This document shows, piece by piece, positions 42,739 to 51,949 of a stretch of 64,000 bases of DNA. The translations under genes were made by a program, and so were the position numbers. The notes under the pieces were generated by a model. It made no database searches, had not been told where the DNA came from, and saw only the letters and a list, made by a program, of their open reading frames with translations. This stretch comes from a bacterium. GTDB taxonomy: Bacteria > Desulfobacterota > JAPLJL01. Numbering within the stretch: position 1 is the first letter of the stretch; every line of letters begins with the position of its first letter. The stretch covers positions 1 through 64,000 of the forward strand of contig JAQTNV010000007.1 of assembly GCA_028713675.1 (NCBI GenBank), given 5' to 3'.

Positions 42739-45059
42739 AGATTATCAGCAGATCCCATTTGCCGATTTTATATTTTTTGCTGTTCGTAATCGCCTGGCCG
42801 CGCTCCGGTTTTCCGGCCCCGGCCTCCGGGGTGGACGACCCCGTCCCCGCCACCCTTCGCCGTTTCGCCCTGGTGGCCGGCGCCAACAACGGCGGGCCCC
42901 AGCGTGTGCTCCTGCACTATGCCCAGTCCGACGCCCGGGCGGTGGCCCGGGTCCTGCGTGACCTGGGCGGCATTTCGCCCGAAGACACCATCCTGCTTCT
43001 GGAACCCGGCCCCGATGCCCTGGAAGCAGCTTTCCTCCGGATGAAAACCCTGATCTCCGAAGCCCGGGCCCGGGGTTTTCGAACCGAATTATTCTTTTAC
43101 TTCTCCGGACATTCCGACGAAGAGGGCCTGCTTTTGAACAACCGGCATTTCAATTATCCAGAAATCCGTCAGATCCTGAACACCATGCCGGCCGATGTCC
43201 GCATTGCCGTCCTCGACTCCTGCGCCTCGGGGGCCCTGACCCGGGGGAAAGGCGGAAAATGGCAGGCGCCGCTCCTGGCGGACACCTCGACCCAGGTGCG
43301 GGGACACGCCTTTCTCACCTCCGCCTCTTCCGACGAGACCGCCCAGGAATCGGACCGGGTGGGGGGATCTTTCTTTACCCATTACCTGGTTTCGGGACTC
43401 CGCGGGGCCGCCGACGAAAGCCGGGACGGACGCATCACGCTCAACGAGGCCTATCAGTATGCTTTCAATGAAACCCTGGCCCGCACCGAGTTGACCCAAC
43501 CCGGTCCCCAGCATCCCAACTACGACATCCAGCTGGCGGGCAGCGGTGAGCTGGTCATTACCGATCTCCACTCCGCTTCCGCGATCCTGGTTCTGGCCCC
43601 CGGGCTGGAAGGGCGCCTGTTCATCCGTGATGCCGACGGCCGGTTGGTGGCGGAAATCAATAAGCCCGGCGGTCGCGCCATGAACCTGGGTCTCGAACCC
43701 GGCGTTTACCGGGTTTCCCTGGAACGGGATACCCAGCTGCGCCAAGGAACGGTCACCCTCACCGAAGGCCAGGAAACCCGTTTGGACCCTGATTCTCTGG
43801 ATAAGATCGAACCCGAGCCGGCGTCAACCCGCGGAGGAAAGCCCTCCGAGCCTTTTCTCCCTCCGCCTCCACCGGATAAAGAGATAGTCGTTCGCCCGTT
43901 CAGTTTGTCCTTCGTCCCCGGCCTGAGCACCAATTACGGGGCTTCCATCAAATACCGGGTGAAAAACAATTTTTCGATCAACCTCTTTTTTGATTGGAGC
44001 GATATCCTTTCGGGGGCGGAAGTTTCCGGAATCGGAGCGGTAAGATCCCAGAATGTCGAAGGGGCTCAATTGGCCGGTGTATTCAATTACGCCGGCGGCC
44101 GTTTGGCCGGCCTACAGGCATCCGGCGTGGCCAACGCCGCCTTGGGATCCGGCCGGGGCGTCCAAGCCGCCGGGGTGGCCAACTATTCCGGATCTTTCCG
44201 GGGGATCCAGGCCGCTGGCGTAGTAAATATTTCCAGCGGACACGTTAACGGCGCCCAACTCACCAGCGTGATGAATGTCGCGGATTCATTTAAAGGTTTT
44301 CAGGGTTCCGGCACGGTCAACGTCTCCTTGGGAAACGTCCACGGCGCCCAAATCAGCGGTACCGCAAACTATGCCGGTTCCATCACGGGCCTGCAAGCAA
44401 GCGTAATCAATGTAGCTTCCGGAGAAGCACATGGCCTGCAGGTGAGCGTGATCAACTACGGAGGCAAAGTTCATGGTTCCCAGATCGGGGTAATAAATGT
44501 GGCCCAGAAAGTTGACGGCGCTTCCATCGGGATCATCAACGTAGCCCAGGAAGTCAACGGCGCCTCGATCGGGCTCATTAATTATGCCGGCAACGGCATC
44601 CTGGAACCTACGATTTGGGCCAGTGATACCTCTCTCTTTAACATCGGACTCAAGATGGGAAGCCGTCATTTCTATGGGATTTTAGGTTCCGGCACCCATC
44701 CCTTCGGCAGCCAGGAATACTCATCTGCGATTGTTGGCTTCGGCAGTCACCTCGAATCGAAGCCCGCCTGGATAGATATCGATCTGCTCTACGAACGACT
44801 CTACGCCGATTATGTCGAAAGCGATGATATTGACTTCATCAGCAAATTTCAGGTTTCGGTCGGGCATCGGATTCTGGACCAGCTTTCCCTCTACGCCGGG
44901 CCCACGCTTAATTTCCTCTGCTCGGAAGTAAGGGACGGAGCGGGGCTGGGCCTGAACTTCTGGAGCCATACGGACGGTGACCGCAACCTGAGGCTCTTCC
45001 CCGGATTCGTCCTGGGACTGCAGTATGAGCCTCGATGGGGAAAATTAAATATTCATTGA
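42735..45059 (+). CDS. Secreted caspase-family protease with surface-repeat barrel
   Basis: 774 residues. A signal peptide (about 1-28) leads to a peptidase C14 (caspase/metacaspase-like) domain (about 40-270) with the catalytic pair His126 (FYFSGHSDE) and Cys163 (VLDSCASGA). A small beta-sandwich (about 280-350) follows. Then come about ten repeats of 18-21 residues of the type V-x-GAQ-I-G-V-I-N-V-A (about 430-625), and a C-terminal part that reads like an outer-membrane beta-barrel (SVGHRILDQLSLYAGPTLNFL). The protease thus probably sits in the periplasm or on the surface. Sigma, anti-sigma and protease genes overlap by four bases each, so the protease may control, or be controlled by, the sigma pair. 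Substrate unknown; both catalytic residues are present. Confidence 0.88.
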   Translation: MKIISRSHLPILYFLLFVIAWPRSGFPAPASGVDDPVPATLRRFALVAGANNGGPQRVLLHYAQSDARAVARVLRDLGGISPEDTILLLEPGPDALEAAFLRMKTLISEARARGFRTELFFYFSGHSDEEGLLLNNRHFNYPEIRQILNTMPADVRIAVLDSCASGALTRGKGGKWQAPLLADTSTQVRGHAFLTSASSDETAQESDRVGGSFFTHYLVSGLRGAADESRDGRITLNEAYQYAFNETLARTELTQPGPQHPNYDIQLAGSGELVITDLHSASAILVLAPGLEGRLFIRDADGRLVAEINKPGGRAMNLGLEPGVYRVSLERDTQLRQGTVTLTEGQETRLDPDSLDKIEPEPASTRGGKPSEPFLPPPPPDKEIVVRPFSLSFVPGLSTNYGASIKYRVKNNFSINLFFDWSDILSGAEVSGIGAVRSQNVEGAQLAGVFNYAGGRLAGLQASGVANAALGSGRGVQAAGVANYSGSFRGIQAAGVVNISSGHVNGAQLTSVMNVADSFKGFQGSGTVNVSLGNVHGAQISGTANYAGSITGLQASVINVASGEAHGLQVSVINYGGKVHGSQIGVINVAQKVDGASIGIINVAQEVNGASIGLINYAGNGILEPTIWASDTSLFNIGLKMGSRHFYGILGSGTHPFGSQEYSSAIVGFGSHLESKPAWIDIDLLYERLYADYVESDDIDFISKFQVSVGHRILDQLSLYAGPTLNFLCSEVRDGAGLGLNFWSHTDGDRNLRLFPGFVLGLQYEPRWGKLNIH

Positions 45060-45150
45060 AGAAAGTGAGAAGGTTTCAAATCGCTTGGGGGGATTAATAA
45101 TTGCCAGGAAAGTCTGGGTTACTGGTTTCCGGTTTTCGTTAACTTTTCCC

Positions 45151-45206
45151 GCGGGGCTTCGCTCGTCCGCAACGCTTCGGGATCGGATCGAAAGACCTCG
45201 CACTAC
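45151..45206 (-). repeat. Long-loop REP-like element, copy 3 (diverged)
   Basis: 56 bases, same length as 56985-57040 and equal at about 47 positions. On the minus strand it begins GTAG-T-GCGAGG and ends with the paired arm. Confidence 0.7.
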
Positions 45207-45242
45207 TTGCTGACGGCTACTTATGTTTTTTTCTAACCACTT

Positions 45243-45338
45243 CGCAACCTAAAGGTTGCGGCTACCGGCTATTTGCAACTTGCTACCTGCTGCCTTTGAC
45301 CGGTTATTTGCTACCGGTTTCTGGCTACCTGTTACTGC
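45243..45338 (-). repeat. REP-like hairpin joined to a heptamer array
   Basis: 45243-45260 is a hairpin with arms CGCAACC/GGTTGCG and a TTTA loop (minus strand), tagged by GTAG. From 45262 to 45338 the plus strand divides into eleven 7-base units (CTACCGG, CTATTTG, CAACTTG, CTACCTG and others). The TAA stop of the TRAP protein gene (45332-45334) lies inside the last unit. Confidence 0.75.
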
Positions 45339-46414
45339 TTTTTCCCCCGGTATTCCTCGAGGATGCTCAGGGTCCGGCTCAGGAGCCAGGTGGGATAAAG
45401 CTTGTTGCTGAATTTCCGGTACAGGGGTTCGGCTTCCTTGCGGATGGATTTGATCTCTTCGTCGCTTAATTTCACCGGCTGGATTCCGCGGGAGATCAGG
45501 TTCAGGTAAGCCTGCTGGTTGCCCTGACGGGCCAGCTTTTTGTACTCCGGGATAAGAAGGGCCAGGGCCTCCGCGACAATCTTTTTCAGGTCCGGGGGCA
45601 AGGTCTCGAAGAATTTCTTATCCAGAACCAGGGCCGAAGGCGGGTAATAGAACGGGGGATCAACAACAGTTTTGGCATAGCGGTACCACTGCCGGGCGAT
45701 CGCCGCGTCGTAAGGGCAGTAAAAAGCGTCGGCTTTTCCCGCCCCGAGATATTTCAAAACGTCGTTCAGGCTGACGGGAAGGGTCGGGAAATCCTGCTCC
45801 TGAAAATATTCGGTCATGACCGGATCCCACTTCCAGGCCCAGATCCGTCCGTCCTTGAAGTCACGCAAGGATTTGATGGGCCTGCCGGAAAAAATGTAAT
45901 TGAACCCGATGTCGAGCCACCCGGCCAGGATGAACCCCCGCTCCTCGAAAAAACCCTTGAACTGCGGGGTCAGCTTCTCCAGGACATAATCGGCTTCCCC
46001 ATTATCCCTGATCAGGAAGGGCAGGGAAATAATCGCGGTCTCCGGAACCATGATGCCGAGGCCGATATTGGTAAAGTTTCCGCCCTGGATCTGCCCCGTC
46101 CGGATCTTGATAAAAGCGTCCGGCTCTTCACCCAGGACCGAGTCCATTGTCCAGATGATTTTGACCCGGCCCCCGGATTTGTCCTCTACGTATTTCTTGA
46201 ATTTCAGGCCGAAGTCCGCCCAGACCGTCCCTTCGGCAGCCATGGAGGACAACTTGACGGTATATTCGGATCCGGCCGGGGCCGGCTTCGTGCCGGCGGG
46301 CGCGGGTTTGGCGGTTTGGGACCAGGAGGAGGAAGGGAAGGCCAGCAAGGATAAAATCCCGACGAGCAAGACTATCGTGATTCTGGAAAACGCCGATATT
46401 TTTTTCTTTGGCAT
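45332..46414 (-). CDS. Orphan TRAP-type substrate-binding protein (DctP family)
   Basis: 360 residues from the ATG at 46414, which gives a standard signal peptide (MPKKKISAFSRITIVLLVGI ... SSSWSQ); the frame is open to 46498 but without a signal there. The mature part has the DctP fold: VKLSSMAAEGTVWADFGLKF, VKIIWTMDSVLGEEPDAFIKIRTG (split here by position), LPFLIRDNGEADYVLEKL and ALVLDKKFFETLPPDLKKIV. Classical TRAP systems need DctQ and DctM membrane parts; none is encoded here. A second such protein lies at 48800-49849. They could serve a distant transporter or work as stand-alone periplasmic carriers. Ligand unknown, perhaps an organic acid. Confidence 0.85.
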   Translation of the reverse strand: MPKKKISAFSRITIVLLVGILSLLAFPSSSWSQTAKPAPAGTKPAPAGSEYTVKLSSMAAEGTVWADFGLKFKKYVEDKSGGRVKIIWTMDSVLGEEPDAFIKIRTGQIQGGNFTNIGLGIMVPETAIISLPFLIRDNGEADYVLEKLTPQFKGFFEERGFILAGWLDIGFNYIFSGRPIKSLRDFKDGRIWAWKWDPVMTEYFQEQDFPTLPVSLNDVLKYLGAGKADAFYCPYDAAIARQWYRYAKTVVDPPFYYPPSALVLDKKFFETLPPDLKKIVAEALALLIPEYKKLARQGNQQAYLNLISRGIQPVKLSDEEIKSIRKEAEPLYRKFSNKLYPTWLLSRTLSILEEYRGKKQ

Positions 46415-46591
46415 GGCAGTCCGCTTTTTCTGACTGGTTAATATTATCAGAGGAAAAAGATTTTTCAAAATCCGGACCCCGGCTCCCGCGATTTCCAAAT
46501 TGAATTCTCCGGATGTTTATTCAAACTTATTGCTTGAATAAAGAACCGTCCAATGATATGTTTTAAAAGGTTCTCTTCTTCCAGTTAATAT

Positions 46592-47386
46592 ATGAATCCT
46601 TCTTTATCAAATCGAGTCAGCCGCGCCCATCCCCGGATCCCAGCCAATTATAAATATTTCGTCTCCTGCGAAGACAAGTCCTTTGACGGGATCACCCACG
46701 ATATTTCCCCGGGCGGAATCGCGATCTTCGCCGATCATGATCTGCCGCCCGCCCATGAACTGTCGATCAAGCTCTTTATCCCCGATGTCAACCTGCACCT
46801 GGACGCCAAGGGCAAGGTCATCTATTGCATCGGGAACCCGCATCCCTCCCGGCAGTCGACCAAGTACCTGATCGGGCTCCAGTTTGCGGAGGATGTTCTC
46901 GAAGACCTGTTCACCAAGAATACCCGGGGGCAGGTCAGCCGTCACACCCCCGCCCAGACCATCACCATCAGTGCCCCGGCAAAACTCTGTTTTGAGCTTC
47001 TGGGCTGTTTCGAGCGATATCCGGAGTGGTCCTCGGGGGTGAAACAATCCCGAATAATGGAGCGCTACCCGGACGGAAGGGGCAAGCGGGTGGAATTCCT
47101 GCATGATTTTTTCCTGAACCGGATCCATTATGCCCTGGATTTTTCCTATGACGACGAAAAAAATATTTTCCACTGCGTCAGCGCCGGGGCCGCCCGGGAA
47201 ATTCTCAACCTGACCGGGAGCTTTATTTTCGTTCCCAAAGGAAAGGATTCCGTTTTCGCCACCTGTGAACTGGATGTCACCCTTTCGTGCGTTCCCTCCC
47301 CGCAGATGATCCAGTATGTCTCCTCCATCCTCATGCGGAAGGAAATGTACAATTTCAAGAAGTTTGTCGAAAGCAATCCGAAGTAA
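46592..47386 (+). CDS. PilZ domain fused to SRPBCC domain
   Basis: 264 residues, no signal peptide. Residues 1-110 are a PilZ domain with the c-di-GMP signature RxxxR (Arg11, Arg15) and DISPGG (37-42). Residues 118-262 look like an SRPBCC/START-like ligand-binding fold (ITISAPAKLCFELLGCFERYPEW ... LSCVPSPQMIQYVSSIL), of the coenzyme-Q-binding/polyketide-cyclase type. The protein probably binds the second messenger and changes how a hydrophobic ligand or a partner is handled. It stands between two unlinked genes, with no operon partner. Motifs are intact; the fusion is unusual. Confidence 0.82.
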   Translation: MNPSLSNRVSRAHPRIPANYKYFVSCEDKSFDGITHDISPGGIAIFADHDLPPAHELSIKLFIPDVNLHLDAKGKVIYCIGNPHPSRQSTKYLIGLQFAEDVLEDLFTKNTRGQVSRHTPAQTITISAPAKLCFELLGCFERYPEWSSGVKQSRIMERYPDGRGKRVEFLHDFFLNRIHYALDFSYDDEKNIFHCVSAGAAREILNLTGSFIFVPKGKDSVFATCELDVTLSCVPSPQMIQYVSSILMRKEMYNFKKFVESNPK

Positions 47387-47527
47387 AAACTCTCCCTAAT
47401 CACCTTTCGAGTTTAGGCTGCCGGGTTTCGAATTAAACCCGGGAGTGAATTGTTGACTTTATTACCCACGGAGATGAAGCTTTATCCTGTAAAGATTAAG
47501 TCTTTCGCAGAACCAAGGAGGATAAAA

Positions 47528-48703
47528 ATGTCCGGATTAATCAATTATCCAAACCGCCGAACCGCAGCGGACCTATTCCTTCCGGCGTTCCTGCTCGCCG
47601 GTTTCCTCGGCTCCTGCGGGGGGGGCACCGGGACCTCCGGAGGCGGAGACGTGAAAACGGCCTTCGGGCCTTTCTCGGAAACCACCGTCTACACCTCCCA
47701 GGTGACCAAGCCGGACGGGACCCAGGAAGTCTTCACCGGGCAAACCGCCGGGCAAAAGGTGATCAACGGGGTCTCCTACGCGCGGCACCAGTTCGGGCCT
47801 TCGAATGCCACCACCCCGAAGCGGGGGTTGGAGGTCTGGGTGAATCTGAAGGATGAAAAACTCGCGTTCGCGGGAGGACAGACTTATTACTCGACCGCCA
47901 GCAACGCCAGCCAGCCCTATCTCGCGGTCACACTCGACCAGCCGCTGGAAATCGACACCCTCCCCCCGGTCGGCGTTCCCCAGACCTTCCACGTCCAGGG
48001 CGATTTCTCCCTGCAGGAAACCGGCATTCCCGACCCTTACCCGGTTGACGAGGACGTCACCTACACCCTGGAGGACGACGCCGCCACGGTCGATACCGGG
48101 ATGGGGAAAATATATAACTGCCGCCGCTACACGGGCTCGGCCACGGTCGGGGGAACGCTTTTCGAGGCCGAGCTGTATTATAAGCCCGAGATCGGACCCG
48201 TGTCGGGCAAGGTGAACTGGCCCCCTCCCAACGGCTTTTCAGCGGATCTTCTTTCCGTCGCCGACAATGGAGCTTCGGAAGACGGCTACAACACCATCCA
48301 GGCAACCAAGGTAATCGGCCCGGCCAACCCGTCTTTCCAGCTGAGCACCTACGACGTCAACCAGGATTTCGACGCGGATAAGGACAGCCATGCCAAGATG
48401 CTGCTCGAATTCCGCTGGGCGGACGAGCAGAAGGCCAAGGAGACCTCCCAGCCCTACGTGAACCCCGAGTTCGGCACGGTCTGGGGGATCTACCCGTACG
48501 AACTGGTGTCGTCACCGGTGAGCATCTTTTTCCCCGAGGAAAACGGGAAGGGGTTCACCTACTGGATGGCCTACGTCGACCAGGCGGCCAAGAACGAATC
48601 CCAGAACGGCATCGCTTACCATATCTCCCTCAACCTTGAGTCCTTCATCACCAGCGAGATGCGCGTGACCGGCCGGATCCATTACAAGCTTTATCAGCCG
48701 TGA
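47528..48703 (+). CDS. Lipoprotein of unknown function
   Basis: 391 residues from the ATG at 47528, which has AAGGAGG about 7 bases upstream; the open frame begins earlier at 47450 but without such a signal. Hydrophobic stretch LFLPAFLLAGFLGSC ends in a lipobox with Cys29, followed by a Gly/Ser/Thr linker. The mature part is beta-rich and rich in acidic residues; no family was recognised. It follows the PilZ-SRPBCC gene by 141 bases in the same direction. Probably an outer-membrane or surface lipoprotein. Confidence 0.8.
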   Translation: MSGLINYPNRRTAADLFLPAFLLAGFLGSCGGGTGTSGGGDVKTAFGPFSETTVYTSQVTKPDGTQEVFTGQTAGQKVINGVSYARHQFGPSNATTPKRGLEVWVNLKDEKLAFAGGQTYYSTASNASQPYLAVTLDQPLEIDTLPPVGVPQTFHVQGDFSLQETGIPDPYPVDEDVTYTLEDDAATVDTGMGKIYNCRRYTGSATVGGTLFEAELYYKPEIGPVSGKVNWPPPNGFSADLLSVADNGASEDGYNTIQATKVIGPANPSFQLSTYDVNQDFDADKDSHAKMLLEFRWADEQKAKETSQPYVNPEFGTVWGIYPYELVSSPVSIFFPEENGKGFTYWMAYVDQAAKNESQNGIAYHISLNLESFITSEMRVTGRIHYKLYQP

Positions 48704-48799
48704 GAAAAACAGTTTCGCCTGCCCGAGCTGACGCTCGCGTCGGCCAGGGAGTTTTCGGGTCTCGGGTTTAAAGTTAAGAAAAAGAAAGAAGAAAATACC

Positions 48800-49849
48800 T
48801 TATTGGGCGGCAGGATGGGATTGGAGGCGGAACTCTTCCAGGACTGAGCGGAGCTTCTGCAGGAGCGGGAGGGGATAATATTTTCCCGCCAGCTTATCCT
48901 GGACCTCAACGGCCCGCGCCCTGACTTCCCGGAGCAGTTCCGGGCCGGAAGGATTTTCTATTAATCCGTGCGCCTTGAGTCCCCGGCAGGCCTTTTCCTC
49001 GTCTTCCCTCACCTTCCGGGTCAGGTCCGGAAGCAATAAGCGCCATCCTTTTAACACAATCTCCTGAAGATCAGACGGGAGCTGGTCGAAAAATTTACGT
49101 TCCAGGACCACTGCCCCCGGTGAATAGCCGTAAGTGAAATCGGACATGTATTTGGTCTCCGGGTACCACTGCAGGGGAATGATGGTCAGGCAGGAGCCGA
49201 TGAAGGAATCAACCATGCCGGTCTTGAGCGAGTTTAAAACCTCGGGCAGTTGCAAAGGAAAAAGGTTTTTTACCCCCAGGATCCGGAGGGCTTCTTCAAC
49301 CACCGGCTCCCCGGCCCAGGACCAGAACTTGGTTTGATCGTAATCCCGGATCGAGTTGATCGGTATCCGGGTATAGATCCGGACATAGCCGACTTCGAAC
49401 CAGCCGGCCAGGATCAGGTCGCGCTCCCTGAGGATCTGCTGGAAAACCGGGGTAAGTTTTTCCAGAGCATAGTCGGATTCCTGGAAATTCATGATCAGCT
49501 GGGGAAGTTCCAGGACCTTGAAGTCATCGGCGATAATCCCCATTCCCATCAGGGTGATCACCGCCCCCTGGATCTGCCCGATCCGGAGTTTCCGCACCTC
49601 GTCCGGCTCATCCCCCATGATCGCTCCCATGTATAGAGCCACGTTGACCCGGCCGCCGGATTCCTTTTCCACGTAGTCCGCGTAATTGTGGAAAACATCC
49701 CCCCAGCCCGTCCCATCCGGGGCGATCGTGGCGATCTTGAGGTTGTATTGGGGTTTATCCCCGGCCGGGACGGAAGGCGCCAGGGCTATAAGTAGAATAA
49801 GGGTGGAAAAAATGCTGATAAAATTTTTGCCTGGTATCAAAGCGCTCAT
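48800..49849 (-). CDS. Orphan TRAP-type substrate-binding protein (DctP family)
   Basis: 349 residues with a signal peptide (about 1-30, ending SVPAGD). DctP-type features: KIATIAPDGTGWGDVFHNYA, LRIGQIQGAVITLMGMG, LPQLIMNFQESDYALEKL and VVLERKFFDQLPSDLQEIV. It is a paralogue of the protein at 45332-46414 (same order of motifs, clearly diverged). No DctQ or DctM gene is near, so it would have to act with a distant transporter or alone. The ATG at 49849 has no clear ribosome binding site. Ligand unknown. Confidence 0.85.
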   Translation of the reverse strand: MSALIPGKNFISIFSTLILLIALAPSVPAGDKPQYNLKIATIAPDGTGWGDVFHNYADYVEKESGGRVNVALYMGAIMGDEPDEVRKLRIGQIQGAVITLMGMGIIADDFKVLELPQLIMNFQESDYALEKLTPVFQQILRERDLILAGWFEVGYVRIYTRIPINSIRDYDQTKFWSWAGEPVVEEALRILGVKNLFPLQLPEVLNSLKTGMVDSFIGSCLTIIPLQWYPETKYMSDFTYGYSPGAVVLERKFFDQLPSDLQEIVLKGWRLLLPDLTRKVREDEEKACRGLKAHGLIENPSGPELLREVRARAVEVQDKLAGKYYPLPLLQKLRSVLEEFRLQSHPAAQ

Positions 49850-50107
49850 GGAGTTGAATTTTAATTGATTAATGAGGCGGCATCAATTGATTATTTCAAT
49901 TATTTCAATTACTTATGACTCATCGCGTCAATCCGATCGGGCGGGTCCATTCGGCTTGTGTTGTCCGTTTCGTACTAAAAATAAGGACGAGATAAACGAA
50001 AGATACAAAGATGTAGAAAAGTATAATTCGGGGACTGGAGACATTCGGGTTACCGCGTTATTTTACCTGTTTGACTGAATAAGAATGTTTCTTTAAATTA
50101 ATAAGTA

Positions 50108-51070
50108 ATGAAGATTTCACGCCTGGTTATGGGGATCACGGCGGCGTTTTTTCTCCTTTTTCTTTCCTGCGGCCATGACGGTGAATCAACCCCGGGCACC
50201 CCGAGAAAAATCATTCTTTCCTCCGACATCTCCGTATGCCTGCCGGCGGTCCACGAAGTGGATGACGGATATGTCCTCGGTTACGCCCTGGGAACCCCGG
50301 GGGTCGAACTCCTCGGACTGGTCGCTTCCCACGGAAACACGACCTCCCTCAACTCCTACGACTGCGCCCGGCAATTAACCCGGCTGGCCGACCGGGAGGA
50401 CATCCCCGTATTCCAGGGTGCGGAGGGGATTCCGGAGCGCTGGCTGGTTACCGACGCCACCCGGGGGATAAAAGAAATCGTGGACGCGCACCCGGGCGAG
50501 ATCTGGATCGTCACCACGGGAGCCACCACCGATCTGGCGAGTTTCATCAAAAATTACCCGGAAAGCGCCTCGCGGGCCGCAGGGATGCTGGTGATGGCCG
50601 GGGTCGTTCATGGGACCGAGGGATACCTGAAAGCCGATATTATCAATGTCCAGAAAGATCCGGAATCAGCCGACTATGTCCTGAAAAACGCCACCAACCT
50701 GGTCATCGCTCCCCTTGATCTGACCGAAGACGTGGTTTTTCCCTACGAGCTCTGGCAGGAAGCGAACCAAACCGCGAAAAGCCCTTACACCCGATATCTT
50801 TTGAGTCAGACGGAGGAATGGATAACCCTGCAAAAGCCCGTCACCGGCGGTTTTTATCCCTTCGACGCGGTCGGGCTTTCCGGGCTTATATATCCCGAGA
50901 TCATCACCCGCACGGAATTCCTGCGCCTGGAGGAAGACCTTGCTCGTGATTCCCCAACCTGGTCCCGTTTTCTCGCCTCGACGGATGCCACCCGGCCTGT
51001 GGCCGAGGTCTGGCTGGATTTAAATAAAGAAGAATTTATGAGATCATTGAGGAAAGCCCTGGGGATTTAA
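50108..51070 (+). CDS. Lipoprotein nucleoside-hydrolase homologue
   Basis: 320 residues. Lipobox LFLSC (Cys21) marks export and lipid anchoring. The rest has the fold of inosine-uridine-preferring nucleoside hydrolases: ILSSDIS ... VDDGYVLGYAL (Asp40, Asp52, Asp53 at the calcium site), GLVASHGNTTSLNSYDCARQL and WIVTTGATTDLASFIK. The usual DTDPGxDDA start motif is stretched to SSDISVCLPAVHEVDDG, so calcium binding may be altered. A cell-surface enzyme of this type could release bases from nucleosides for uptake. No ribosome binding site is evident. Alone, without transport genes next to it. Confidence 0.8.
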   Translation: MKISRLVMGITAAFFLLFLSCGHDGESTPGTPRKIILSSDISVCLPAVHEVDDGYVLGYALGTPGVELLGLVASHGNTTSLNSYDCARQLTRLADREDIPVFQGAEGIPERWLVTDATRGIKEIVDAHPGEIWIVTTGATTDLASFIKNYPESASRAAGMLVMAGVVHGTEGYLKADIINVQKDPESADYVLKNATNLVIAPLDLTEDVVFPYELWQEANQTAKSPYTRYLLSQTEEWITLQKPVTGGFYPFDAVGLSGLIYPEIITRTEFLRLEEDLARDSPTWSRFLASTDATRPVAEVWLDLNKEEFMRSLRKALGI

Positions 51071-51077
51071 TAAAAAG

Positions 51078-51115
51078 CATGGGGCATGGGACATGGGGCA
51101 TGGGACATGGGGCAT
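51078..51115 (+). repeat. Heptamer array CATGGGG/CATGGGA
   Basis: Five 7-base units alternating CATGGGG and CATGGGA plus CAT, starting 7 bases after the stop of the nucleoside-hydrolase homologue. The same word type forms the array at 62213-62280. Confidence 0.9.
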
Positions 51116-51133
51116 AGCGCAATATAAACGGAT

Positions 51134-51168
51134 GTTTCAGGTTTATGGTTTCTCGTTTCGAGTTTTTA
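51134..51168 (+). repeat. Heptamer array GTTTNNN
   Basis: Five 7-base units: GTTTCAG, GTTTATG, GTTTCTC, GTTTCGA, GTTTTTA. Confidence 0.7.
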
Positions 51169-51230
51169 TGCAATAAATATTAGGTAACAGCAGGTTTACC
51201 AGCGGTGAAATAAGTTCTGATTTTCTTTTT

Positions 51231-51279
51231 TTTGGAATTTACTGTTTGATATTTGGAATTTGGTGATTGGTTATTGCTT
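51231..51279 (+). repeat. Heptamer array TTTGGAA type
   Basis: Seven degenerate 7-base units (TTTGGAA, TTTACTG, TTTGATA, TTTGGAA, TTTGGTG, ATTGGTT, ATTGCTT) that end just before the ribosome binding site of the next gene. Confidence 0.65.
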
Positions 51280-51298
51280 TTCAAAAGGAGGTAGAAAA

Positions 51299-51895
51299 AT
51301 GAAAAAGATCCTGATGGCACTGGCGATCCTGGCGGTCACCGCGGGCCCGGTCCTGGCGGGGGAACAGGACACATTGATCAAGGGCGGTCACGAGCACGAG
51401 CACGGCGGGTTCGGCGGCCCGGTGGTCAAATTGACCGCCGTCAATTTTGAGCCCGGCGCGGTCGTGGGGGTCCGGGGCGGCTGGATCCTGGATCATCAAT
51501 TTACCGTCGGCGGCGGTGGTTATGTGCTGCTCAGCAATCTTAACCAAGGACAGGGGGACCTTTCCGAGGAAGCCGACCTCACTTTCAGCTACGGGGGATT
51601 GGAGCTGGGATACACATTCTGGCCCGATAAATTGTTTCATGGCAATTTCCTCGCCTTGATCGGGGGCGGCTCTCTTTCAATGATGAATAATGACGATGAT
51701 GAATTTCTGTTGGAAAGCAACGATTACTTCGTTTTTGAGCCCGAACTTAACCTGGAAATGAATGTCACCAAGTTCTTCCGGATCGATCTCGGCTTGGGGT
51801 ACCGGCTAGTCGCCGGCGATGAATTCTATGAATACGATTACATGGACCTGAGCGGTGTCACCGGGACACTGACGTTCAAGTTCGGGAAGTTCTAA
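51299..51895 (+). CDS. Small outer-membrane beta-barrel protein
   Basis: 198 residues. The ATG at 51299 has AAGGAGGT about 7 bases upstream and starts a perfect signal peptide (MKKILMALAILAVTAGPVLA). The mature start carries a His-rich patch (GGHEHEHGG), which might bind metal. The rest has alternating beta-strands (VVGVRGGWILDHQFTVGGGGYVL; LELGYTFWPDK) and ends in Phe (FKFGKF), the signal for outer-membrane barrel insertion. Likely an eight-stranded barrel. A strong terminator follows. Function unknown. Confidence 0.82.
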   Translation: MKKILMALAILAVTAGPVLAGEQDTLIKGGHEHEHGGFGGPVVKLTAVNFEPGAVVGVRGGWILDHQFTVGGGGYVLLSNLNQGQGDLSEEADLTFSYGGLELGYTFWPDKLFHGNFLALIGGGSLSMMNNDDDEFLLESNDYFVFEPELNLEMNVTKFFRIDLGLGYRLVAGDEFYEYDYMDLSGVTGTLTFKFGKF

Positions 51896-51897
51896 AT

Positions 51898-51925
51898 CGG
51901 TAGACGGTATACGGTATACGGTAGA
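51898..51925 (+). repeat. Heptamer array CGGTAGA/CGGTATA
   Basis: Four 7-base units starting two bases after the stop codon of the beta-barrel gene. Confidence 0.8.
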
Positions 51926-51949
51926 CCGGGAAAGGCAGAACAAACCACG

